Source of the DNA: Paenibacillus sp. FJAT-26967
Lineage (GTDB): Bacteria > Bacillota > Bacilli > Paenibacillales > NBRC-103111
Direction: 5' to 3'
Assembly (NCBI RefSeq): GCF_001541095.1
Contig: NZ_LMXH01000003.1
Location: 124,001 to 188,000 of the forward strand
DNA length: 64,000 nt
Part shown: positions 34,187-42,404 of the stretch, piece after piece
Layout: each line of letters starts with the position of its first letter
Numbering within the stretch: position 1 is the first letter of the stretch
Position numbers and translations under genes: made by a program
Notes under the pieces: model-generated
What the model was told of the DNA's origin: nothing
Databases searched by the model: none
What the model saw: the letters and a program-made list of their open reading frames with translations, nothing else

Positions 34187-35164
34187 ATGGCGAAGGATCA
34201 AGCGACGGGAATAGAGATCGAAGCTGTGCTGGGATCGGCGAACAAGGCGTTCACCGGGCAAAGCAGAGGGGGCGCAGCGGGCGAATCTCGGGAGCAGGAT
34301 GAAGTAGTGGATGATCTCTCTCTGCCTGCAGGCATCAAGATTGATGACCCTGTACGCATGTATTTAAAGGAAATCGGACGTGTCGGACTTCTTTCCGCCG
34401 AGGAAGAAGTGGATACGGCAAAGAGGATTGAACAAGGGGACGAACAAGCCAAGCAGAGACTGGCAGAAGCCAATCTCAGGCTTGTTGTGAGTATTGCCAG
34501 GCGCTACGTTGGGCGCGGCATGCTTTTCCTGGATCTGATCCAGGAAGGCAATATGGGGCTGATGAAAGCCGTAGAGAAGTTCGATCATACGAAAGGCTTC
34601 AAATTCAGCACCTATGCGACATGGTGGATCCGCCAGGCGATCACCCGCTCCATTGCGGATCAGGCTCGGACGATTCGTATTCCCGTACATATGGTTGAGA
34701 CGATCAACAAACTGAACCGCGTTTCGAGAGAGCTGCTCCAGGAACTCGGAAGGGAGCCCGCGCCTGAAGAAATTGCCGCTTTGATGGAGCTCAGCCCGGA
34801 GAAGGTTCGCGAGATTATGAAGATCGCTCAAGAACCGGTATCGCTCGAAACGCCCGTCGGCGAGGAAAGCGACACGAATCTAGGCGATTTCATCGAGGAT
34901 CAGGATGCGCTGGCACCGGCGGATGCGGCAGCATTCGAGCTGCTCAAGACGCAGCTGGAGGACGTGCTCGATACGCTCACCGAGCGGGAAGAGAACGTGC
35001 TGCGTCTGCGTTTCGGGCTTGATGACGGGCGTACCCGTACGCTGGAGGAAGTCGGTCAAGTCTTCGGCGTGACCCGCGAGCGGATTCGTCAGATCGAGGC
35101 CAAGGCGCTCCGTAAGCTGAGACATCCGAGCCGCAGCAAGCGACTCAAGGATTTTCTCGAATAA
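34187..35164 (+). CDS. RpoD-like (group 2) sigma factor lacking region 1.1
   Basis: 325-aa sigma-70 protein with all core regions of a primary factor: region 1.2 [18 protein letters not shown], region 2 [20 protein letters not shown] and [17 protein letters not shown], region 3 [17 protein letters not shown], region 4 [20 protein letters not shown]. The roughly 55 residues before region 1.2 do not resemble region 1.1, and there is no dnaG next door as there is for genuine rpoD. It is therefore more likely a second, SigA-like factor that reads similar promoters. GGGAGC precedes the ATG. Confidence 0.85.
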   Translation: MAKDQATGIEIEAVLGSANKAFTGQSRGGAAGESREQDEVVDDLSLPAGIKIDDPVRMYLKEIGRVGLLSAEEEVDTAKRIEQGDEQAKQRLAEANLRLVVSIARRYVGRGMLFLDLIQEGNMGLMKAVEKFDHTKGFKFSTYATWWIRQAITRSIADQARTIRIPVHMVETINKLNRVSRELLQELGREPAPEEIAALMELSPEKVREIMKIAQEPVSLETPVGEESDTNLGDFIEDQDALAPADAAAFELLKTQLEDVLDTLTEREENVLRLRFGLDDGRTRTLEEVGQVFGVTRERIRQIEAKALRKLRHPSRSKRLKDFLE

Positions 35165-35250
35165 TCCGGCGGCGTACGGACGAGAGAATGGGCCCGATTG
35201 CATGAGGTCTGTTCGAGCCGCAGCAAGCTTGTTTTTGACTGTCCAAAGTA

Positions 35251-35282
35251 AAAGGCGTACTCTTGTAGTACGCCTTTTTTTG
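35251..35282 (+). terminator. Terminator of the RpoD-like sigma gene
   Basis: AAAGGCGTACT-CTTGT-AGTACGCCTTT followed by a T run. Confidence 0.88.
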
Positions 35283-35396
35283 CGTAAAAGATGGAAATTT
35301 GCACGTAGTTTTTTAACCATGAACATGTAATCGTTTTTATGAAAAACCGGTTATAAACCCATACAGCTGTAAAATTCTATGAAAGGGTGTGAACCT

Positions 35397-37376
35397 ATGG
35401 CTGTTCAGAAGGAACCGGACTATGCCATTGACTATGGAGATCCGGCTGCATCCGCGGGGATTTCAGTGTTTTCAGAGCAGTTTGACGATGCTTTTTATTA
35501 CGACGGGGATGATTTGGGTGCGCGGTATGCAGCGGATGGGACCGACTTCAAGCTATGGGCGCCGACGGCGTTCGAGGCCTTTCTGGTGCTCTATGAGAGC
35601 TGGCAGGGGGAACCGCAGCAGGTTCTGGCCATGGAGCGTTCTGTAAAAGGAACTTGGGCATTGACCGTCCGGGAGGATCTGGAAGGCCGATATTATACGT
35701 ATCGGGTCCGGATCGGCGATCAGTGGAATGAAGCGGTTGATCCTTATGCGAGAGCGGTTGGCGTCAACGGGGATCGGGGATATTTGACCGACCTGTCCCG
35801 GACGACTCCTTCCGCTTGGCTGAAGACAGATGACGGGCTGCAGGACGCGGGGCCGGAACCGGTCTCCGCCGTCGATGCCGTTATTTACGAAGTGAACGTT
35901 CGTGACTTCACGGTTCATCCGGCAAGCGGTGCTGCCCATAAAGGGAAATTTCTCGGATTAAGCGAATCGGGTACCCGCGGACCCGGAGGGATTAAGACGG
36001 GCCTCGATCATCTGGCGGATCTTGGCGTCACGCATGTGCAGCTTATGCCGGTATACGATTTCAGCACGGAAAGCGTAGATGAGACCCGCCTGGAGGACGG
36101 CCAGTATAACTGGGGATATGATCCCAAGAATTATAATGTGCCGGAAGGCTCCTATGCGACGGACCCCTACGATCCGGCCGCCCGTGTCCGGGAATTGAAA
36201 GAACTCATCGCTGCGCTCCACAGCCGGGGACTCCGGGTTATTATGGATGTGGTTTATAACCATATGTATGATGCTTACCGGGCTAATCTGACCAAGCTTG
36301 TTCCAGGCTACTATTTCCGCTATAAAAGTGACGGCACCCTCTCCGATGGGTCTTTCTGCGGGAACGAAATGGCCTCGGAAAGACGGATGGTGCGGAAATT
36401 CATTCTGGATTCCGTGCTCTACTGGGCGAAGGAATACCGGATGGACGGGTTCCGCTTCGATCTGATGGGACTTCTCGATGTCGGTACGATGACGGAAATT
36501 CGTATGAGGCTGGATGAGATAGATCCTTCTATGATTCTGATCGGGGAAGGCTGGATCATGGAGACCGAGCTACCTTGGCCGGATCGAGCCAATCAGCAGC
36601 AGGCTGACCGGCTGCCCCGGATCGGCCAGTTTAATGACGTGCTCAGAGATGCGGTCAAAGGGAATATTTTTGACGCGCAGTGGAGCCGGGGCTTTATCGG
36701 CGGCGATACACAAGCCGCGTTCGGGGTAAAGCTGGGTATTGTGGGAGGCATTCCTTATCACGAAGGCATGAAGCTCTTTGCCCAGGAACCCGGGCAATGT
36801 GTGAATTATGCGGAGTGTCATGATAACCGGACACTGTGGGATGGAATTAGCCTGTCGGCCGGAGAACGGCCGGAAGAGGTGCGCAGACAGATGCACCGGC
36901 TCGCGTCCGCGATCGTACTGACGAGCCAGGGCATTCCGTTTCTTCATGCCGGGCAGGAGTTCATGCGGACGAAGAACGGAGTCGAGAACAGCTACAATTC
37001 GCCGGATGAGATTAACATGATGGACTGGGACCGGTGTTTCGAGCGGCGGGATGATGTGGCCTATCTGAAAGCGCTGATTGCGCTGCGGGCCGGACATCCT
37101 GCATTCCGGATGAGAAGCGCGGAGGAGATTCGCAGCCGTCTGTACTTCGAGCATGCAGCCGAGCACTGCATTGCCTACACTCTGCGGGATCATGCGGGTG
37201 GCGATGCAGCAGCGCACCTGTACGTGCTGTATCACGCGGCAGAGGGAGATACGACTCTCTACCTGCCGGAGCTTGGCGAATGGAAGATTGTATTTGGCGT
37301 GGAGCACGTCCGAAGGCTCGAAGCTGCCATTCTGGAAGCGGGCGGAATCGGAATGATTGTATTAGCTGTAAGCTGA
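35397..37376 (+). CDS. Type I pullulanase (GH13)
   Basis: 659-aa cytoplasmic debranching enzyme of the AmyX/PulA type: N-terminal CBM48-like beta domain (about 40-150, DFKLWAPTAFEAFLVLY), the type I signature YNWGYDP, then the GH13 barrel with MDVVYNH, nucleophile Asp in DGFRFDLMG, acid/base Glu in LIGEGW and transition-state Asp in ECHDNRTLW. It hydrolyses alpha-1,6 branches of pullulan, glycogen or limit dextrins. ATG 35397 follows AAAGGGTG; the earlier ATG overlaps that site. It complements the glucan enzymes encoded at 2-7.3 kb. Confidence 0.92.
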   Translation: MAVQKEPDYAIDYGDPAASAGISVFSEQFDDAFYYDGDDLGARYAADGTDFKLWAPTAFEAFLVLYESWQGEPQQVLAMERSVKGTWALTVREDLEGRYYTYRVRIGDQWNEAVDPYARAVGVNGDRGYLTDLSRTTPSAWLKTDDGLQDAGPEPVSAVDAVIYEVNVRDFTVHPASGAAHKGKFLGLSESGTRGPGGIKTGLDHLADLGVTHVQLMPVYDFSTESVDETRLEDGQYNWGYDPKNYNVPEGSYATDPYDPAARVRELKELIAALHSRGLRVIMDVVYNHMYDAYRANLTKLVPGYYFRYKSDGTLSDGSFCGNEMASERRMVRKFILDSVLYWAKEYRMDGFRFDLMGLLDVGTMTEIRMRLDEIDPSMILIGEGWIMETELPWPDRANQQQADRLPRIGQFNDVLRDAVKGNIFDAQWSRGFIGGDTQAAFGVKLGIVGGIPYHEGMKLFAQEPGQCVNYAECHDNRTLWDGISLSAGERPEEVRRQMHRLASAIVLTSQGIPFLHAGQEFMRTKNGVENSYNSPDEINMMDWDRCFERRDDVAYLKALIALRAGHPAFRMRSAEEIRSRLYFEHAAEHCIAYTLRDHAGGDAAAHLYVLYHAAEGDTTLYLPELGEWKIVFGVEHVRRLEAAILEAGGIGMIVLAVS

Positions 37377-37392
37377 CTAATTGTTTAAAGTG

Positions 37393-37422
37393 AACCCGGT
37401 GCTGGTGGCATCCGGGTTTTTT
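37393..37422 (+). terminator. Terminator of the pullulanase gene
   Basis: AACCCGG ... CCGGGTT with a 12-base loop and T run. Confidence 0.85.
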
Positions 37423-37604
37423 CATGCCGACACACAGAGAAATTGTAACCCCGTCTGCAGTTTTCCAAACTATAGAAGAAGAGATAGAGATTACAGATTT
37501 AGTTAGAAGGGTAAATTTATACAGATGGATCTGAAAATCGCCGGTTATTATGTTTCCTGTCAGGAGATGAGAGTCTATATATTTGGGATAGAGGAGAGAT
37601 TACT

Positions 37605-38396
37605 GTGAAGCGGAAAATTTTGATTACGGGTGCTTCCGGCATCATCGGGCAGGCCATCATAGAAGGACTGCGCGGAATAAGGAAGTACGAAGTGTTGGGA
37701 GCGGATATTGAGGCGGATGAGAAGAAGGGGATTGTTCCACTGGATGTCACCGATCCTGCTATGCTGGAGGAATTGACCAAGGGTGTGCATACGGTGCTGC
37801 ATATTGCTTGGGCCGAGGATAGTGAGGATTTTCTGGGCAAAGTACTGCCGGTCAATGTGACCGGGGCTTATCACGTATACGAAGCTGCCCGTAAGAATGG
37901 TGTCAAAAGAGTTATTTTTGCCAGCTCCAATCATGCGACCGGGTATTACAGGGTTGGCGAGGATGTGGAGGTAACCGATCCCTACCGGCCGGATAGTTTC
38001 TACGGCTTGAGCAAGTGTTATATTGAGCTGCTTGGCAGGCTTTATGCCGATAAGCATAATATTTCGTCCATTAATATGAGGATCGGGAATTTTCCGGGAG
38101 ACGACCGGCCTCATTCCGAGCGGTCCGCTCATATTTGGATATCCTCCCGGGATATGGTGCAGTTGGCCTTACGCTGTATTGAGGCAGATTCTTCGATCAA
38201 ATTTCTGTGTTTGTACGGCACGTCTAATAACTCGGGAAATTATTACGATATCGGCTATTTGAAACAGTTGATCGGCTATGAACCCCAGGATGACGCTTCC
38301 GAGCTTCTGGAAGAGGCCCGGCGGCGCAATAAGAAGATCAAGCAGGACGAGACTTCTTATCAAGGGGGAAGCTACGCAGATAAGCGGCCTTCTTGA
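37605..38396 (+). CDS. NAD-dependent epimerase/dehydratase, uronate dehydrogenase-like
   Basis: 263-aa extended SDR: cofactor motif ITGASGIIGQAI, Asp after strand 2 (GADIE) for NAD, catalytic Ser/Tyr/Lys in FASSNHATG and SFYGLSKCYIE. The SSNHxxG plus PYRPDSFYGLSK signature is that of uronate dehydrogenases, which oxidise glucuronate or galacturonate to the lactone. No uronate pathway genes flank it, so the substrate remains open. It starts at GTG after GAGGAGAG. Confidence 0.8.
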   Translation: MKRKILITGASGIIGQAIIEGLRGIRKYEVLGADIEADEKKGIVPLDVTDPAMLEELTKGVHTVLHIAWAEDSEDFLGKVLPVNVTGAYHVYEAARKNGVKRVIFASSNHATGYYRVGEDVEVTDPYRPDSFYGLSKCYIELLGRLYADKHNISSINMRIGNFPGDDRPHSERSAHIWISSRDMVQLALRCIEADSSIKFLCLYGTSNNSGNYYDIGYLKQLIGYEPQDDASELLEEARRRNKKIKQDETSYQGGSYADKRPS

Positions 38397-38414
38397 ATTC
38401 TATTCCTTGCCAAA

Positions 38415-38462
38415 AAAAGCCTGGAAGAAAACACTTCGCTCCGTGTTTTCTTCCAGGCTTTT
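38415..38462. terminator. Bidirectional terminator
   Basis: Perfect 20-bp arms (38415-38434 and 38443-38462) with T runs on both strands, between convergent genes. Confidence 0.88.
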
Positions 38463-38468
38463 ATGTCC

Positions 38469-39518
38469 CTAGAAGCCGTCGTTAATTTGCCGGGCTGTTA
38501 AGTCGTACTCCCATCTCGTGTAACGGCTTAATTTCTCAATAGTCTGGGTCTCGCCGCTGCTTTTATAAGAAAAATTCAAGGAAGAAGGAGCTTTAATTTG
38601 GACTGCATATTTGCCGGGTTTCACCGTCTTGCCTTCTTTATCTTTGAAATCCCATACGGGAAGCTTAGCGCTGTAAATGGATTCGGCAGGCAGGAGTCCT
38701 TGAAGAAGAGGGAGCCGTCTGCTGTAAATAACTTCTTCTTTACCGGAATCTATGCGGACAACCTCGTACTCCACCTGGAGAGGATCAATAACAATGTCGT
38801 CTTTGCTTCCATTCTTGAATTCCAGGACAGGAGCGATTCCGCGAACCCCTTCATTAACAGCCGGGCGTCCAAAAACAAGCCCCGCCACATCTGTCAGGAA
38901 GCCGTCATGGAATCCTTCTGTATACATAACCCCCCACGTATCCCGAACAACGACTTCATAGGAGTCTGCTAAGCCTCTGGCATAGAACGGCGCAGTAAAT
39001 GTAATCGCTTCCCCGTTAGCGGCTGGGGCTGAGTCTTTGCTGGGCGGCAGGATCACGGTAGAACCGGTGATGGTGTTGTCCTTGCCCACAGCATGAATCT
39101 CAATGATCCGGCCGGACAGCTCTTTATTCACCCGCAGAATTCCGGTTATGCTGTCCGTATCCTTAATGACGCTCAGACGACTGACCGAAACATAACCATC
39201 CGTATCTTCCAGGGTGACTCCCGGCGATTCGGAGGATACGTACAGGTCAATGGCGCTTTTTCCATCGGATGCGGAGGAAGGAGGGGAATAGGTCACTTCG
39301 GCGTTCACGGCGTCTGAGAAAGCTCTCAGAGGGATGTATGCCTTGTTATTGTAATTAATGACGGGATTATTGATAAGATCCAGTTGTGAGTGTGCGCCGT
39401 CCATATGAACCGTTACTTTACTCGGGAATAAATACGCTTGCAGGCTTGGGGATGCGAAAACAATCGTGCAGGCGGATATACCGATTCCGGCGATCATGCC
39501 GGATACAAACTTTTTCAA
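38469..39518 (-). CDS. Secreted protein with copper amine oxidase N-like (stalk) domain
   Basis: 349-aa exported protein. Signal peptide about 1-28; then a Cu-amine-oxidase-N type beta domain (INYNNKAYIPLRAFSDAVNAEVTY), a cell-envelope domain common in Paenibacillus. The remainder is beta-rich, ending with an intracellular-proteinase-inhibitor-like fold (GLLPAESIYSAKLPVWDFKDK, KPGKYAVQIKA) similar to BsuPI. TTG 39518 lies 8 bases after AAGGAG, better than the upstream GTG that overlaps the site. Function unknown. Confidence 0.75.
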   Translation of the reverse strand: MKKFVSGMIAGIGISACTIVFASPSLQAYLFPSKVTVHMDGAHSQLDLINNPVINYNNKAYIPLRAFSDAVNAEVTYSPPSSASDGKSAIDLYVSSESPGVTLEDTDGYVSVSRLSVIKDTDSITGILRVNKELSGRIIEIHAVGKDNTITGSTVILPPSKDSAPAANGEAITFTAPFYARGLADSYEVVVRDTWGVMYTEGFHDGFLTDVAGLVFGRPAVNEGVRGIAPVLEFKNGSKDDIVIDPLQVEYEVVRIDSGKEEVIYSRRLPLLQGLLPAESIYSAKLPVWDFKDKEGKTVKPGKYAVQIKAPSSLNFSYKSSGETQTIEKLSRYTRWEYDLTARQINDGF

Positions 39519-39717
39519 TGCAATCACTCCTTGAAGCGGATTAGGGAAGGGAATCTAAAGATGTAGACGGATTTATGTGGAAAATGTTGCCTAATTGAAG
39601 AAATCCCAATTTCCTTAATGTAAACTGGCAGCTCCTATTCCGTCACTATTCAAAACGGCTGCCGCATCGGATCATGGTAGTCCTTTATTGAAGCCGAAAA
39701 AGGGCATATTCCGTACC

Positions 39718-39779
39718 TTGTAAAGTTTTCCAGATTATGCTACCATAACTTTACACGGTACCTTGCAATAATTAGTACC
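39718..39779 (+). promoter_or_regulatory. Promoter and candidate PadR operator of the padR-DUF1700-DUF4097 operon
   Basis: TTGTAA (39718-39723), 17-base spacer, TACCAT (39741-39746) with an extended TG. Just downstream, GGTAC (39757-39761) and GTACC (39775-39779) form a dyad over the start region. GTACCTTG occurs twice (39713 and 39758), flanking the promoter, as expected for PadR autoregulation. Confidence 0.5.
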
Positions 39780-39802
39780 AAGCAAAGTGATGGTGAATAA
39801 CC

Positions 39803-40126
39803 ATGAATGTACAATTCAAAAAAGGGGTCCTGGAGTTGTGTGTGCTCGTATTGACGGCGCGACAGGACCGTTATGGATACGAACTGGTCGAGCAAATCTC
39901 CCGCAGGTTCGAAATCGCGGAAGGGACCATCTATCCGCTATTGCGCAGACTGACGCTTGACGGTTTATTCTCTTCTTATCTCAAAGAATCCACGGAAGGG
40001 CCGCCTCGCAAATATTACAAGCTCACAGAGCAAGGACACGCAGTCATGAGTGAGCAGATTGCGGAGTGGCGGCTATTTGCCAAAGGCGTGGAGGAAATGA
40101 TTGAGGAGGGACAATCCGGTGAATAA
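39803..40126 (+). CDS. PadR family transcriptional regulator
   Basis: 107-aa winged-helix regulator: [57 protein letters not shown]. The C-terminal helix is short (subfamily 2). It should repress its own operon. Its stop overlaps the DUF1700 start by 8 bases. Such three-gene units respond to envelope stress. Confidence 0.9.
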   Translation: MNVQFKKGVLELCVLVLTARQDRYGYELVEQISRRFEIAEGTIYPLLRRLTLDGLFSSYLKESTEGPPRKYYKLTEQGHAVMSEQIAEWRLFAKGVEEMIEEGQSGE

Positions 40127-40676
40127 AGAAACCTACTTGCGCGAATTGGCCCGTTATTTGAAGTCTCTGCCCAAACTCGAACAAGATGAAATTTTGGGCG
40201 ATTATGAAGCCCATTTTGAACATGCAGCCTACAGGGGCCGCTCGGAGGAAGAAACGGCTCGAGGTCTCGGCCAGCCGAAATTAATCGCCAGAGAAGTGCT
40301 CGCCCAGCTGCAGGTCCGCAAGGCGGGAATATCGCCAACGCTGGCCACGGTCACCAAGGCGGCGCTTGCTACGGCAGCTCTGGGCACCATCAATCTGGTG
40401 CTGGTGCTGGTGCCGTTCCTAGGGAGCCTCTTCCTGCTCGGCTGCTGCTATCTGCTGGCACTGGCTTTGCTCGGCTCGCCGGTCATTATGCTCATCCAGC
40501 ACGGACTTACGGTATCCCTGCTCAGCGATTTATTCCTGATGCTTGGCTATATCGGGCTCGGAATCATCCTGATTCTCGGTCTGTTTCAACTTACGAAATG
40601 GTACTTCAGACAAACGGTACGCTATTTGAACTACAATCTTCAAATGGTGGAAAGGAGATACAAGAATGTCGGTTAG
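40119..40676 (+). CDS. DUF1700 (HAAS) membrane protein
   Basis: 185-aa protein: helical cytoplasmic HAAS domain ([31 protein letters not shown] with [12 protein letters not shown]), then three or four membrane helices. DUF1700 proteins pair with PadR and DUF4097 proteins in Firmicutes. GTG 40119 is chosen because GAGGAGG lies 8 bases before it. Confidence 0.85.
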   Translation: MNKETYLRELARYLKSLPKLEQDEILGDYEAHFEHAAYRGRSEEETARGLGQPKLIAREVLAQLQVRKAGISPTLATVTKAALATAALGTINLVLVLVPFLGSLFLLGCCYLLALALLGSPVIMLIQHGLTVSLLSDLFLMLGYIGLGIILILGLFQLTKWYFRQTVRYLNYNLQMVERRYKNVG

Positions 40677-41412
40677 AAAGCTATTCATTCTCGCGGGATC
40701 ATTGATCGGCATTGCCATAATCGGTAACGTCATTCTGTTCTTTATGGGCCAGTCCCCTTTTAATCTCGTTGAATTGAATCAGAGGCAGAGCGTAAGCACC
40801 GATGGATTACGGGAAGTGAAGGTCGAGTCCCATATAGGGGAGATCGAGGTTATACCCGCGGACGGGAATGAAATCCAGGTTCAGATGAACGGCAAGGCTA
40901 CACGTAAATGGGAAAAGGATTATGAGCTGACGGCTGTCAAGAATAACGGTGTGCTGACGGTCGAATTCAAAGAAAAGGGCGGACTGAGAGTGTTCGACCT
41001 TTACAGCAAAATTAAGCTTTCGGTAGCGATCCCTGCAAAAACGGGTGTAGAGCTGCTGGAAGTCAAAACCGATACGGATCCGATCCGGGTTCACAACATC
41101 CGATCCGCTCAATTTGCCTTCAGCAGCGATACGGGCAGCATTGATGCAGACGTTCCAAGCGGCAAGTTCGATGTCAAATCGGACACCGGTAATGTGACTC
41201 TCCGGTTGAAGGAGATCGCCGGTCCGATCACCGTTGTTACAGATACCGGTCATATTACCGTCCAGACGAGTACGGCACCTGCGTCCCTGAGTACGAATCT
41301 GCAGACCGATAGCGGGGTAAAGAGAGTGACACTGCCGGAAGCGGCCGGAAGCGCCGGTCCTTTAGTAGAGCTGCGATCCGATAGCGGCAATGTAAGTTTG
41401 CTGAACGAATAG
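40666..41412 (+). CDS. DUF4097 beta-repeat protein (LiaG-like)
   Basis: 248 aa: signal-anchor helix (6-27) followed by an extracytoplasmic right-handed beta repeat of DUF4097 with recurring DTG and DSG turns (SSDTGSIDADV, KSDTGNVTL, VTDTGHITV, TDSGVKRV). It overlaps the DUF1700 gene by 11 bases. LiaG of Bacillus subtilis, in the bacitracin-responsive lia operon, is of this type. A role in envelope stress sensing is inferred. The 215 bases after it hold no gene. Confidence 0.83.
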   Translation: MSVRKLFILAGSLIGIAIIGNVILFFMGQSPFNLVELNQRQSVSTDGLREVKVESHIGEIEVIPADGNEIQVQMNGKATRKWEKDYELTAVKNNGVLTVEFKEKGGLRVFDLYSKIKLSVAIPAKTGVELLEVKTDTDPIRVHNIRSAQFAFSSDTGSIDADVPSGKFDVKSDTGNVTLRLKEIAGPITVVTDTGHITVQTSTAPASLSTNLQTDSGVKRVTLPEAAGSAGPLVELRSDSGNVSLLNE

Positions 41413-41627
41413 AAGTTTTCATACCTCCTAGAGTATTTCCCAGCTCACAATACGGCCATCAGCGCCTTCCAAATCCAAATCTACCTCAACTGTTTAAACC
41501 TCTGAACCATCCGAATTCTGCAAATAGAAAGTTTAACCGATCCGTAATTAGCTACCTTCTTGTTGTAAGAAATGCCGGAAATGGGCTTCGTGCGTCTAAG
41601 TGTATCCATTTAAGGAGGTAATGAATA

Positions 41628-42398
41628 ATGCTTCAAGTTATTAATAAAAATGTTATTTTGAATTGCTCCGGTTTAAGAAAAACGTATGCGACCGGGACCG
41701 AACTCTTCCATGCCGCTAAAGATATTAATCTGGAGCTGTATGAAGGTGACTTTACCGTTATCATGGGGAGCTCCGGGTCAGGAAAGTCCACCCTGCTGTA
41801 CATGCTGAGCGGGCTCGACAGTGTAACATCTGGAGAGATTTATTTTAAGGGCAAGCGGATTGATGATTATTCCGAGACGGACTTGGCTCATTTTCGCGCT
41901 AAACAAATCGGTTATGTATACCAGTCGATCAATCTCGTACCGGATTTGACGCTTTTCGAGAACATCGCTTTTCCGGGGTATGTGGCGGGCTTCAGCAAGA
42001 GTGAAGTGAAGGGCAAAGCTCTGTCGCTGATGAACAAAATGGGCATAGACGGCCAGAAGAACAGGCTGCCTGCTCAAGTATCCGGCGGACAGCAGCAGAG
42101 AGCGGCCATAGCCCGCGCACTCATTAATTCCCCGGAAATTATTTTTGCCGATGAACCCACCGGTGCACTGAGCCAGGAGCAGGGCACGGCGATTCTCGAT
42201 ATTCTGACCGGGATGAATCAGCAGGGCCAGTCCGTTGTGATGGTGACGCATGATCTGAAGGCGGCTTGCAGAGCCGACCGGCTCATTGTCGTAAAAGACG
42301 GCCGGATTGCGGGTATTCTCGAACTGGATAAATTCCGGGAAGAGAACATAGACGCCCGCGAGAAAATGATTTATGCCTTTGTCTCGGGAAAGGAGTGA
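41628..42398 (+). CDS. ABC transporter ATP-binding protein (MacB/LolD type)
   Basis: 256 aa: Walker A GSSGSGKST, Q-loop YVYQSINLVPDLT, signature VSGGQQQRAAIARAL, Walker B IIFADEPTGALS, H-loop VTHD. The type pairs with FtsX permeases for antibiotic resistance or peptide efflux. AAGGAGGT precedes the ATG. The permease gene starts 7 bases after its stop. Confidence 0.9.
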   Translation: MLQVINKNVILNCSGLRKTYATGTELFHAAKDINLELYEGDFTVIMGSSGSGKSTLLYMLSGLDSVTSGEIYFKGKRIDDYSETDLAHFRAKQIGYVYQSINLVPDLTLFENIAFPGYVAGFSKSEVKGKALSLMNKMGIDGQKNRLPAQVSGGQQQRAAIARALINSPEIIFADEPTGALSQEQGTAILDILTGMNQQGQSVVMVTHDLKAACRADRLIVVKDGRIAGILELDKFREENIDAREKMIYAFVSGKE

Positions 42399-42404
42399 GG
42401 GACG

